Numbered from the stretch's first letter, positions 1-5,873 are shown. The stretch is 5,957 nt of DNA from Acidobacteriota bacterium (GCA_021851625.1 JAJZCX010000101.1:1-5957); one strand, 5' to 3'. Translations and numbers: made by a program. The notes: generated by a model not told the origin, from the letters alone.

Positions 1-354
1 AGCATCGCCCACCGCGTAGGGAGTGGATCTCGACCAATTGCCCATGAAGCTGGCCGGCGGACCCGTGGCTCCGGTTGCACCCGTCGAACCCGTGGCCCCC
101 TGCGGCCCGGTCGGCCCCGTTGCCCCGGTCAGCCCCGTGGCTCCGGTCGCTCCGGTCAGCCCCGTCGCTCCCTGCGGCCCGGTTGCGCCGGTTGCGCCGA
201 CCTGCGCCAGCACAGCCCAATCCGTAGGATTGCTCGATGGCGTGTGGCCCACATTGCTTGCCACTAACGAAATGTAGCTGGATCCATCGGTGTAGGAAAC
301 CGCATCGCCCACGGCGTAGGTGGTGCCTGCGCTATAGGCTCCCTTGAAGCTGAC
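1..354 (-). repeat. Repeated small CBM5/12-like module, 300-bp period
   Basis: The module at 199-354 (residues 247-298) restarts at 54 and is cut by the window edge at 1 (residues 347-364). Both copies begin after GPP with a [V/A]SF[K/M]G junction and share TPYAVGDA or TYAVGDA. The YAVGDA motifs are exactly 100 codons apart (residues 259-264 and 359-364). The DNA is also recognisably repeated: gcatcgccca plus cgtagg at 302-319 recurs at 2-19. The period suggests expansion by tandem duplication of a collagen-plus-module unit, which probably continues to the left of the window. Confidence 0.8.
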
Positions 355-1092
355 CGGCGGACCTTGCGGGCCGGTTGCTCCCGTGTTACCGGTCAAGCCC
401 TGCGGCCCGGTCGGCCCAATTGGCCCCATCGGCCCAATCGCTCCCTGCGGACCCGTTGCGCCGGTCAGCCCCGTCGCTCCGGTCAAGCCAATCGGCCCTT
501 GCAGACCCTGCGGCCCAGCCAGCGTAATGTCCAACTCCGCCGCATGGCCGGTCGAGTCATTCTCCTTCGAATCGAGCACAATCGAAGCGCCCGATGCGGC
601 GCTCAACGCCACACCAAAGTTCGTCGTCGGCGTGGCCACCCATCCCTGCACCAGTGTGGTCATGTCGAGGGTGTAGTACGCGTAGCTCTGCGTCACGTTG
701 ATATTGCCCGATGCTGCACCCAGCGTGGGTGCGCTCGCACTGGTTGCAGCCATCTCCGTCCACGCGCTTGTCACGGGAGTCATGTCCACCGTGCCCGATG
801 CATACACGCGATTCACGTATACCGTCAGCGTGGCGCTGGCGATCTGAGATGCCGTGGTGCCCGCAGGCAGCGAGGACAGATCAAATTGCAGCAGGGCCGT
901 GTTGCCATTGCCCACATAGAGATTGGAGAGCGCGCCAAAGTTTACCGAGGGCCGCGTGGTGCTGATAAAGGTATCGCCGGTCAGCGTGGCTGTGGTGGCG
1001 CGGGCCAGTCCGCTTGCCGCCAACAGCAAAGCCGCCAAAACCATCAGCCCCAGCGCGCGGGCAAACCACGAGGTACGTACGGATGCGTTCAT
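1..1092 (-). CDS. Secreted DNRLRE-domain / collagen-like repeat protein with CBM5/12-like modules (3' part outside the window)
   Basis: This is a 364-codon open frame without a stop, running off the left edge. The start is well fixed: ATG at 1092 is preceded in frame by TGA at 1098-1096, and GGAG (1103-1100) lies 7 nt upstream. Residues 1-32 form a signal peptide: Arg6 and Arg12, a hydrophobic stretch (L14-A26), and an ARA cleavage site before T33. Residues 33-192 match the DNRLRE/CBM96-type beta-sandwich (GDTFIST, ALLQFDLSSLP, SATLTVYV, AWTE, LVQGWV, and a terminal LDSKE motif). Residues 193-246 are 18 uninterrupted Gly-X-Y triplets. Residues 247-298 form a small module (FKGAYSAGTTYAVGDAV...DWAVLAQ) like CBM5/12 chitin-binding domains. 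Residues 299-346 are 16 more Gly-X-Y triplets, and a second small module starts at 347. Thr or Gln dominates the Y position (GAT, GLT, GPQ), as in other bacterial collagens. The protein is probably exported and surface-bound or extracellular, with trimeric collagen stalks carrying binding modules. Its ligand is unknown. Confidence 0.9.
   Translation of the reverse strand, partial: MNASVRTSWFARALGLMVLAALLLAASGLARATTATLTGDTFISTTRPSVNFGALSNLYVGNGNTALLQFDLSSLPAGTTASQIASATLTVYVNRVYASGTVDMTPVTSAWTEMAATSASAPTLGAASGNINVTQSYAYYTLDMTTLVQGWVATPTTNFGVALSAASGASIVLDSKENDSTGHAAELDITLAGPQGLQGPIGLTGATGLTGATGPQGAIGPMGPIGPTGPQGLTGNTGATGPQGPPVSFKGAYSAGTTYAVGDAVSYTDGSSYISLVASNVGHTPSSNPTDWAVLAQVGATGATGPQGATGLTGATGATGLTGATGPTGPQGATGSTGATGATGPPASFMGNWSRSTPYAVGDA
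55..198 (-). repeat. Collagen-like block 2: 16 Gly-X-Y triplets
   Basis: Residues 299-346 of the minus-strand protein are 16 perfect Gly-X-Y triplets dominated by GAT, GLT, GPT and GPQ, again ending in GPP. The block is shorter than the first by two triplets and contains fewer Pro and Ile residues. It leads straight into a second copy of the small aromatic module through the same GPP-x-SF junction seen after block 1. Confidence 0.93.
355..516 (-). repeat. Collagen-like block 1: 18 Gly-X-Y triplets
   Basis: Residues 193-246 of the minus-strand protein are 18 perfect Gly-X-Y triplets, including GPQ, GPI, GLT, GAT, GAI, GPM, GPT and GNT, and ending in GPP. The regular 9-bp codon pattern makes the DNA low in complexity. 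It also creates long spurious open frames on the plus strand rich in Gly-Pro-Val-Ala. Such tracts form triple helices in bacterial collagens and can change length by slippage or recombination. Confidence 0.93.
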
Positions 1093-1099
1093 CGTTCAT

Positions 1100-1103
1100 C
1101 TCC
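1100..1103 (-). promoter_or_regulatory. Shine-Dalgarno site of the collagen-like gene
   Basis: GGAG on the minus strand lies 7 nt before the ATG at 1092. With the in-frame TGA two codons upstream of the ATG, it settles the start. A nearby ATG at 1099-1097 belongs to another frame and has no such spacing. Confidence 0.75.
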
Positions 1104-1115
1104 AACCAAATTTTT

Positions 1116-1138
1116 CCGAGCCACCGTCGGCCGCCCGG
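1116..1138 (-). other. GC-rich leader hairpin upstream of the ribosome binding site
   Basis: On the minus strand, CCGGGC (1138-1133) can pair with GCTCGG (1121-1116), including one G-U pair, around an 11-nt loop. It ends about 12 nt before the GGAG site of the collagen-like gene. The position would allow an effect on translation initiation or mRNA stability. There is no U-tract after it on the transcribed strand, so it is not a terminator. I do not recognise a known RNA class. Confidence 0.3.
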
Positions 1139-1269
1139 CAAAGCATCGCTGCTCCAAAATGTGCGCGGAGTCACAAATCGGGAGCCGTCCATGGACAACA
1201 TCACCGCGCAAGTCCTTCCCTCCACCAACAACATTTCGGTCGTCCATGCTGCAGTAGCGAAGAACCAGT

Positions 1270-1287
1270 GGTAAGGGAATTGTTACC
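1270..1287. promoter_or_regulatory. Inverted repeat over the predicted transcription start (candidate operator)
   Basis: GGTAA at 1270-1274 is perfectly mirrored by TTACC at 1283-1287 with an 8-nt spacer. The 18-bp site starts 2 bp downstream of the -10 box of the leftward promoter and covers its predicted start point. That is where a repressor would block transcription. The arms are short (5 bp), so a chance occurrence is possible. Confidence 0.35.
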
Positions 1288-1289
1288 CC

Positions 1290-1318
1290 ATAATACCCGC
1301 GTAGCCGCTAAACGACAA
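1290..1318 (-). promoter_or_regulatory. Sigma70-type promoter for the collagen-like gene
   Basis: Read on the minus strand, TTGTCG (1318-1313) and TATTAT (1295-1290) are separated by exactly 17 bp. Each box matches the sigma70 consensus at 4 or 5 of 6 positions. Transcription would start near 1283, giving a leader of about 190 nt before the ATG at 1092. No better promoter was seen between this site and the gene. Confidence 0.5.
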
Positions 1319-1491
1319 AGGAAAAACCACCCCAGTATCCATACCCTCACGGCAAATTTGCACAGCAGCCGGACTCAACACTGCCTGGAATTTGGCCCTG
1401 CGTGGAACGTTGGACGGTTCTGGGAATTTTCGTCGGCGACTTCGCGCTTTCTTCTCTTTTCCTCGTAGCGAAGCATTCCGTCCACCCTAAA

Positions 1492-2907
1492 ATGAGCAGT
1501 ATGGCGACGCGATATCCTTTTCTGAAAATTGCGTCGAAATCGTGGGTGCTATCGTCCCTGCTGGGAGTTTTCCTCGCCGCACCCTTGTGGGCGCAAAAGC
1601 CCGATGCCGCCGCGCGCGCCTACGCCTTGGCCGATGCGGGCTACAAGCTCTACGACGCGGGTCAATACGCCGCAGCCGCGAAAGACTTCGAACAGGTTTT
1701 GCAGTTGGAGCCGCAAAATTACGCCATCGCCGCGCAGCTTGGCTACGCCTATCTGCATCTGAACGAGCCGGACAAGGCCAAGGCAGAGTTCCAACTAGCC
1801 ACGCACAGCAGCGATGCCAAACTGCGCGCTTCCGTGCAATCGCAATTGCAAGACATGGAGCCCGCGCAACCCGGCGCAGAGGCCAGCGCGCCTGCTTCCA
1901 GCGCGGATTTGGCCGATGCCGGCTACAAGCTCTACGACGCAGGCCAGTACGCCGCAGCCGCCAAGGACTTCGAGCAGGTGCTCCAACACGATCCGAAAAA
2001 TTATGATGCCGCCGCGCAGTTGGGCTACGCCGATCTCAACCTGCACCAGCCCAAACAGGCCGAGGCCGCCTTTCGCATTGCCCTGCAAAGTCCAGACCCT
2101 AAATTGCGCGCGCAGATGCTGGCTGAGATCAAACTGCTGCATCCGGCGTCCATCTACTTCGACGTTTACGGCGACTTGATCTATCTGAATCGTTTCGATG
2201 ACTTCGTTGGCGACCTGCAAACGCGGCTGGCGAAAACCTTGGGCAGCAGTCCCTTCAGCGTCTATTGGGGCAATGATCTGAGCCGCGACACCAACTCACA
2301 GAACGGCATCTATCCGGTCATCTTTGCCGACAACGTGTACATGAGCGGCGTGGGCCTGCTCTTGCAGCCGGGCAAGGCGCATTACTCCCTGTACGCGGAG
2401 GCCAACGTCGCGGTGAATCTGCTCAAGTATCCGCTGAACGAATACAACGAGCGCTCCGATCTGCGCGTAGTGGCTAGCTACGACAATCGCTGGGAGAAGC
2501 GCTGGTATGGCCCGCTGGGCGCACTGACGTTCTTGCGTCCGCGCTCGCCACGGCTTTATACCTTTGTGGACGGCAGTGCGGGATACTACACGCGCTACTT
2601 TGGCGACGCCATCGCTTACGGACAAATGCAGGAAGGCGTCTATCTCGGCAATGCAGGCGATCTGCAATTTCTTGGCTACGCGCGCTACAACCTGGCTGCC
2701 GACTCCATCCACGAGTTCTACAACAATCTGGGCGAGTTCGGCCCTGGCTTCGCCATCCGCTCACGCAAAGAGCACGTGGACGTGACGTTGGAAACCGAAT
2801 ACATACACGGCGTTTACTTTGGCGTGGCCGCCGCAGGCCAACCCAACCCGTACAGCCCCACGTACAACGACCTCCGCGTGACCTTGGTCTTTGGCCACCG
2901 GTTTTAG
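1492..2907 (+). CDS. Exported TPR protein with C-terminal outer-membrane barrel-like domain (NfrA-like)
   Basis: The protein has 471 residues from ATG 1492; ATG 1501 is equally possible, and neither has a strong ribosome site. The frame is open back to GTG 1402, but that start would bury the signal peptide. Residues 1-34 form the signal peptide (K12 and K16, hydrophobic V19-A30, cleavage after LWA). Residues 46-120 and 140-214 are two TPR-type units sharing 26 identical residues, separated by an Ala/Pro/Ser-rich linker. Residues from about 220 to the end are rich in alternating aromatic and polar residues (YFDVYGDLIYLNRF, SLYAEANVAVNL, GYARYNLAA, VTLETEYIHGVYFGVA). The protein ends in LVFGHRF, with the terminal Phe typical of BamA-inserted barrels. 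The glycosyltransferase gene starts 9 bp downstream, so the likely role is outer-membrane export or periplasmic guidance of its glycan. E. coli NfrA, the phage N4 receptor, has the same TPR-plus-membrane-domain plan but is about twice as long. The NfrA link rests on layout and neighbour, not on close sequence recall. Confidence 0.8.
   Translation: MSSMATRYPFLKIASKSWVLSSLLGVFLAAPLWAQKPDAAARAYALADAGYKLYDAGQYAAAAKDFEQVLQLEPQNYAIAAQLGYAYLHLNEPDKAKAEFQLATHSSDAKLRASVQSQLQDMEPAQPGAEASAPASSADLADAGYKLYDAGQYAAAAKDFEQVLQHDPKNYDAAAQLGYADLNLHQPKQAEAAFRIALQSPDPKLRAQMLAEIKLLHPASIYFDVYGDLIYLNRFDDFVGDLQTRLAKTLGSSPFSVYWGNDLSRDTNSQNGIYPVIFADNVYMSGVGLLLQPGKAHYSLYAEANVAVNLLKYPLNEYNERSDLRVVASYDNRWEKRWYGPLGALTFLRPRSPRLYTFVDGSAGYYTRYFGDAIAYGQMQEGVYLGNAGDLQFLGYARYNLAADSIHEFYNNLGEFGPGFAIRSRKEHVDVTLETEYIHGVYFGVAAAGQPNPYSPTYNDLRVTLVFGHRF
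1627..2121 (+). repeat. Two tandem TPR-coding units, 282-bp offset
   Basis: The unit at 1627-1839 recurs at 1909-2121, 94 codons later, and aligns without gaps. Its first 26 codons (1627-1704 and 1909-1986) encode identical residues, LADAGYKLYDAGQYAAAAKD followed by FEQVLQ. The DNA of these codons differs at 11 of 78 positions, all synonymous. The second half is more diverged but keeps AAQLGYA and the K-L-R-A end. The intervening spacer is Ala/Pro/Ser-rich. Confidence 0.85.
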
Positions 2908-2911
2908 AAGG
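2906..2911 (+). promoter_or_regulatory. Shine-Dalgarno site of the NfrB-like gene overlapping the upstream stop codon
   Basis: AGAAGG begins inside the TAG stop of the NfrA-like gene and ends 5 nt before ATG 2917. Ribosomes terminating on the first gene would be placed directly at the second start. This supports translational coupling and a fixed ratio of the two products. Confidence 0.65.
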
Positions 2912-2916
2912 CGCGT

Positions 2917-4320
2917 ATGGCTCTGCTGTTTTATCTTTTGCGCAAGCTCTTCGCGGTCACAGCGGTCGCCTTCATCCTGAGCGGGCTGGATGATCTCTTC
3001 CTCGACCTGTATTACTACGTCAAATTCTCCTTTCGCCTGATGCGCCGTTGGCCCAAGATGACACGCTCTGACTTGGAGTTGGTACCGGAGCAACACATCG
3101 CCATGATCGTTCCCGCTTGGCAGGAACACGCCGTGATCGGCCAGATGCTCACGCGCACCCTGCGCACATCGCAGTACAAAAATTTTGCGATCTTCGTCGG
3201 AACCTATCCCAACGATCCGCCCACGCAGGCCGCCGTCGATGCCATCGCGCAGAAGGACGCGCGTGTACACAAAGTGGTGCTCGACCACGATGGACCCACC
3301 ACAAAATCCGACTGTCTCAATGGAATCATGGCGGCCATCGCAGCCTTCGAAGCCGCAGGCGGGCCACGCTCGGAGGTGATTCTGCTGCAAGACTCCGAGG
3401 ATGTCGTCGATCCGCTGGCCTTGAAATTTATGAACTATCTGGTGCCGCGCTTTTATCTGGTGCAACTGCCGGTGGTGCCGCTGCCCGTGCCGTGGTATCA
3501 GTTCACGGCGGGCACGTATCTCGATGAGTTTGCCGAATACCACACCAAAGACATCTGGGTGCGCGAGCGGCTCACCAAAATGGTGCCCTCGGCGGGCGTG
3601 GGCACAGGCTTCAGCCGCGAGGCGCTGGATCGGCAGGCACTCTACGGTCCGGTCTTCAACATACTCAGTCTCACGGAGGACTACGAGATCAGCTTTCGCC
3701 TGGGCCTGCCCGGCAAACGCTCCATTCTGCTGCGCTACATGCGTCCAGAGCAACGCGGGCAAAGCCGCTCCAGCCGCCTCATCGCCACACGCGAATACTT
3801 CCCTTCAAGTTTTCGCGCTGCCGTGCGGCAAAAAGCCCGCTGGACGATCGGCATTGTCTTTCAAGGCTGGCGACACATTGGCTGGCGCAGCGGTGCGGGC
3901 ATGCGCTACATGCTCTGGCGCGATCGCAAGGCCATGCTCACCTACATCTTTAACCTGCTCGGCTATCTCATGTTCGCCGTGGTTGTAGCTCTGTATCTGC
4001 TCAGCCTGCACCATCCGCAAGTGCGCGGCGACCTACAAATGCTCTTGCCGCCGGGCGGCAAGCTGCGCATCGCACTGGCCATCAACATATTTTTCATCTT
4101 CTGGCGTGTGGTGCAGCGAGCCATCGCCGTCTGCCGTGTCGGCGGCTGCGAGCAGATTTTTCTCTCCATTTTGCGTACACCGTGGGCACACGTCATCAAC
4201 TTCTTCGCGCTGCTGCGTGCTTTTCGTTTGGTGGCGCAATCGCTACTCACCGGCAACAACATTCGCTGGGACAAAACCCAGCACTTCTATCCAGAAAGCA
4301 CCGAGGACCCCACGCATTGA
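2917..4320 (+). CDS. nfrB: NfrB-like inner-membrane family 2 glycosyltransferase (exopolysaccharide synthase), without c-di-GMP domain
   Basis: The protein has 467 residues. One N-terminal membrane segment (about 4-24) is followed by the cytoplasmic GT2 domain. Its motifs are IVPAWQE (64-70), GTYPNDPPTQ (95-104), HKVV...GPTTKSDCLN (118-135), the DxD-type metal/nucleotide site LQDSEDV (157-163), PSAGVGTGFSR (224-234), the catalytic-base motif SLTEDYE (251-257) and QKARW (305-309), the QxxRW signature of processive synthases. Further membrane segments lie at about 342-363 and 383-401. These motifs, REYFP...RQKARWTIGIVFQG, LWRDRK and the late WDKT match E. coli NfrB as I recall it. E. coli NfrB makes a ManNAc-rich exopolysaccharide and is needed for phage N4 adsorption. 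That protein is about 745 residues and continues after WDKT into an MshEN-type c-di-GMP-binding region. This one stops 14 residues after WDKT. It probably polymerises an amino-sugar glycan for export through the partner encoded 9 bp upstream. The donor sugar cannot be read from the sequence. Confidence 0.9.
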   Translation: MALLFYLLRKLFAVTAVAFILSGLDDLFLDLYYYVKFSFRLMRRWPKMTRSDLELVPEQHIAMIVPAWQEHAVIGQMLTRTLRTSQYKNFAIFVGTYPNDPPTQAAVDAIAQKDARVHKVVLDHDGPTTKSDCLNGIMAAIAAFEAAGGPRSEVILLQDSEDVVDPLALKFMNYLVPRFYLVQLPVVPLPVPWYQFTAGTYLDEFAEYHTKDIWVRERLTKMVPSAGVGTGFSREALDRQALYGPVFNILSLTEDYEISFRLGLPGKRSILLRYMRPEQRGQSRSSRLIATREYFPSSFRAAVRQKARWTIGIVFQGWRHIGWRSGAGMRYMLWRDRKAMLTYIFNLLGYLMFAVVVALYLLSLHHPQVRGDLQMLLPPGGKLRIALAINIFFIFWRVVQRAIAVCRVGGCEQIFLSILRTPWAHVINFFALLRAFRLVAQSLLTGNNIRWDKTQHFYPESTEDPTH

Positions 4321-4364
4321 TCATGGATGCACCTTTCATCCATCGCGCACATCGCAGCGGACGT

Positions 4365-5609
4365 ATGATGAAAGCTGCGCCTATGTCCAACGAACCCACC
4401 GCCGCCATGCTGCCGCTCGTCGAACAGGCGCGCGCGCGCATCCGCAACCACATCAGTCTGACGCCCTGCCAATACTCGGCAGAACTGACCGCGATGACTG
4501 GCCAGCAGGTATTTTTGAAGCTCGACAACCTGCAACGCACGGGAGCCTTCAAGGAGCGCGGCGCGCTGAATAAAATTCTTCAGCTCAGCAAAGAGGAGCG
4601 CCAGCGCGGCATCGTGGCCGCCAGCGCAGGCAACCACGCGCAGGCCGTGGCCTATCACGCCGCCAGCCGCGGCATTCATGCCCAGATCGTGATGCCGTTG
4701 ATGACGCCGCTGGTCAAGGTCTCCTCCACGCGCAACTTCGGTGCCGACGTGGTGCTGCACGGCACCAACTATGACGAGGCTTACGCCGAGGCCATCGCGC
4801 GCAGTCAATCCCAGCACATGACCTTTCTGCATCCCTTCGACGATCCGCACGTCATCCACGGCCAGGGCACCATCGGCCTAGAACTGCTGGAACAAATCTC
4901 TGAACTCGAAGCCGTGGTGGTTCCCATCGGCGGCGGCGGACTCATCAGCGGCGTGGCTGGAGCACTCAAGGAGAGCAACCCAAAAATCCGCATCATCGGC
5001 GTACAAACCGAGCGGCTGCCCTCGATGCTCGCCGCGTGCAAGGCCGGTGCGCCCGTAACGCTGCCCGCCGAGGCCACCATCGCCGACGGCATCGCCGTGC
5101 GCCGCGCCGGAGACGTAACCCTGCCGCTGGTGCAGCGCTACGTAGATGAGATGGTCACCGTGGACGAGGAGGAAATCGCCAGCGCGATTCTGGTTTTGCT
5201 GGAGCGGGAAAAGACGCTGGCCGAAGGCGCAGGCGCTGTGGCGCTGGCCGCGCTGCTGCACAAGAAGACCTCGCTCACCACACAACGCACGGCCGTGCTG
5301 GTCTGCGGCGGCAACATTGATGTCAGTCTGCTGGCGCGCATCATTGAGCGTGGATTGGTGAAGGATGGTCGCCGCGTGCGCATTCGCGTGCATCTCTCCG
5401 ACCGACCCGGCGCACTGCTGGCGCTGACAAAAATCTTGGCCGATCAACAGGCCAACATTGTGGAGACGCTGCACAACCGCGCCCACTACGGCGTCAACCT
5501 AGGCGATACCGTCATTGACATCACGCTCGAAGCGCGCGGCCCGGCGCACATCCAATCCATCTCCGCTGCGCTGCTCGAAGCAAACTACAAATTCGAGCGC
5601 ATTCCGTGA
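4365..5609 (+). CDS. ilvA: Threonine ammonia-lyase (threonine dehydratase) with C-terminal ACT domain
   Basis: A fold-type II PLP enzyme converting L-threonine to 2-oxobutyrate and ammonia in the cytosol, usually the first step to isoleucine. Numbered from ATG 4365 (414 residues), the PLP lysine is K63 in TGAFKERGA. SAGNHAQ (87-93) contacts cofactor/substrate carboxylate, the glycine loop PIGGGGLISG (187-196) binds the PLP phosphate, and EGAGA (287-291) and CGGNID (314-319) are family motifs. Residues from about 337 form an ACT domain (RIRVHLSDRPGALLALTKIL). The length and single ACT domain fit the shorter TdcB-like/IlvA type of about 400 residues rather than the E. coli IlvA type of about 514. 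The start is uncertain. ATG 4323, 4365, 4368 and 4383 are all in frame, AGCGGA (4356-4361) suits 4368 or 4365, and the conserved region begins after 4383. The gene follows the glycosyltransferase by about 44 bp with no terminator between, so cotranscription is likely although the function is unrelated. Confidence 0.93.
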   Translation: MMKAAPMSNEPTAAMLPLVEQARARIRNHISLTPCQYSAELTAMTGQQVFLKLDNLQRTGAFKERGALNKILQLSKEERQRGIVAASAGNHAQAVAYHAASRGIHAQIVMPLMTPLVKVSSTRNFGADVVLHGTNYDEAYAEAIARSQSQHMTFLHPFDDPHVIHGQGTIGLELLEQISELEAVVVPIGGGGLISGVAGALKESNPKIRIIGVQTERLPSMLAACKAGAPVTLPAEATIADGIAVRRAGDVTLPLVQRYVDEMVTVDEEEIASAILVLLEREKTLAEGAGAVALAALLHKKTSLTTQRTAVLVCGGNIDVSLLARIIERGLVKDGRRVRIRVHLSDRPGALLALTKILADQQANIVETLHNRAHYGVNLGDTVIDITLEARGPAHIQSISAALLEANYKFERIP

Positions 5610-5740
5610 TGCTTTCCGCCGCATCCTCCACGTCATCTTCTTCTGGGCGGCTATAAGCACTCCAAATGATTTGTCCCTGCGAGCGGAATCTTCTTGCAGC
5701 AGGCTTCGATCGGAATGCCAGTCTTCCCCAAAAAACGCAG

Positions 5741-5831
5741 CGTCATTCTGAGGAGCGCAGCGACGAAGAATCCAAGGAATTATGGCTGCGTCGATGCAGC
5801 CGTGCCCATCTGCATTCTTCGCTTCGCACAG
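5741..5831. repeat. Nested inverted repeat, probably a dispersed REP/MITE-like element
   Basis: The left arm CGTCATTCTGAGGAGCGC...GACGAAGAATCC (5741-5773) is imperfectly mirrored by GCATTCTTCGCTTCGCAC (5812-5829). In the centre, GGCTGC (5784-5789) and GCAGCC (5796-5801) form a perfect 6-bp stem with a 6-nt loop. I recall similar GTCATTCTGAGCG...GCGAAGAATC strings as common intergenic repeats in acidobacterial genomes. There is no coding capacity, so any mobility would need a transposase supplied elsewhere. Confidence 0.55.
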
Positions 5832-5873
5832 GTCGGGAAGCATAACGCAAATAACAAGGGTCTTAGGAAGCAA

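Larger units (their letters stand above)
1093..1491. other. Divergent intergenic region
   Basis: These 399 bp separate the start codons of the leftward collagen-like gene and the rightward NfrA-like gene. They hold the leftward promoter, the inverted repeat and the leader hairpin listed separately. Two perfect 10-bp palindromes occur, GTCCATGGAC (1187-1196) and GCAAATTTGC (1352-1361), as well as a pyrimidine-rich stretch (about 1449-1472). I could not identify a convincing -35/-10 pair for the rightward operon and see no tRNA or recognisable riboswitch. Confidence 0.6.

Noticed and set aside
1..516. CRISPR-like short regular repeats
   Set aside because: The periodicity is 9 bp codon-triplet repetition inside a coding sequence. 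There are no constant repeats with unique spacers.
23..676. Plus-strand frames of Gly-Pro-Val-Ala repeats that look like a collagen or elastin-like protein
   Set aside because: They are the reverse complement of the true Gly-X-Y coding tract. The minus frame has a signal peptide, fixed start, ribosome site and recognised domains, whereas the plus frames have none.
364..1257. Long plus-strand open frame of 297 codons, rich in Arg, Gly and Cys
   Set aside because: It lies antisense to the collagen-like gene, has unnatural composition with no domain, and arises from the regular GC-rich codon pattern of the real gene.
1093..1290. c-di-GMP (GEMM) riboswitch in the leader of the collagen-like gene
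   Set aside because: The two conserved GGCAAACC-like and GGACGCAAAGCC-like segments of that class are not present in order on the minus strand.
1352..1361. GCAAATTTGC perfect palindrome as an operator
   Set aside because: A 10-bp palindrome is expected by chance at roughly this frequency in 400 bp, and no promoter element is seen next to it.
1404..1434. GGAAC...CGTC as an ECF-sigma promoter for the rightward genes
   Set aside because: The spacer of 22 nt is several bases longer than ECF promoters allow.
1402..1491. GTG start at 1402 for the NfrA-like gene
   Set aside because: It would add 30 residues before a well-formed signal peptide that begins at the ATG at 1492 or 1501.
2761..3762. 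333-codon minus-strand open frame
   Set aside because: It is antisense to the NfrA-like and NfrB-like genes, whose motifs fix the plus frame. The His/Arg/Gly/Val-rich composition is typical of a shadow frame in GC-rich DNA.
4878..5486. 202-codon minus-strand open frame
   Set aside because: It is antisense to the strongly conserved threonine ammonia-lyase and has no recognisable domain.
5616..5650. CCGCC / GGCGG inverted arms just after the threonine ammonia-lyase stop as a terminator
   Set aside because: There are only 5-bp arms with a 25-nt loop and no T-run afterwards.
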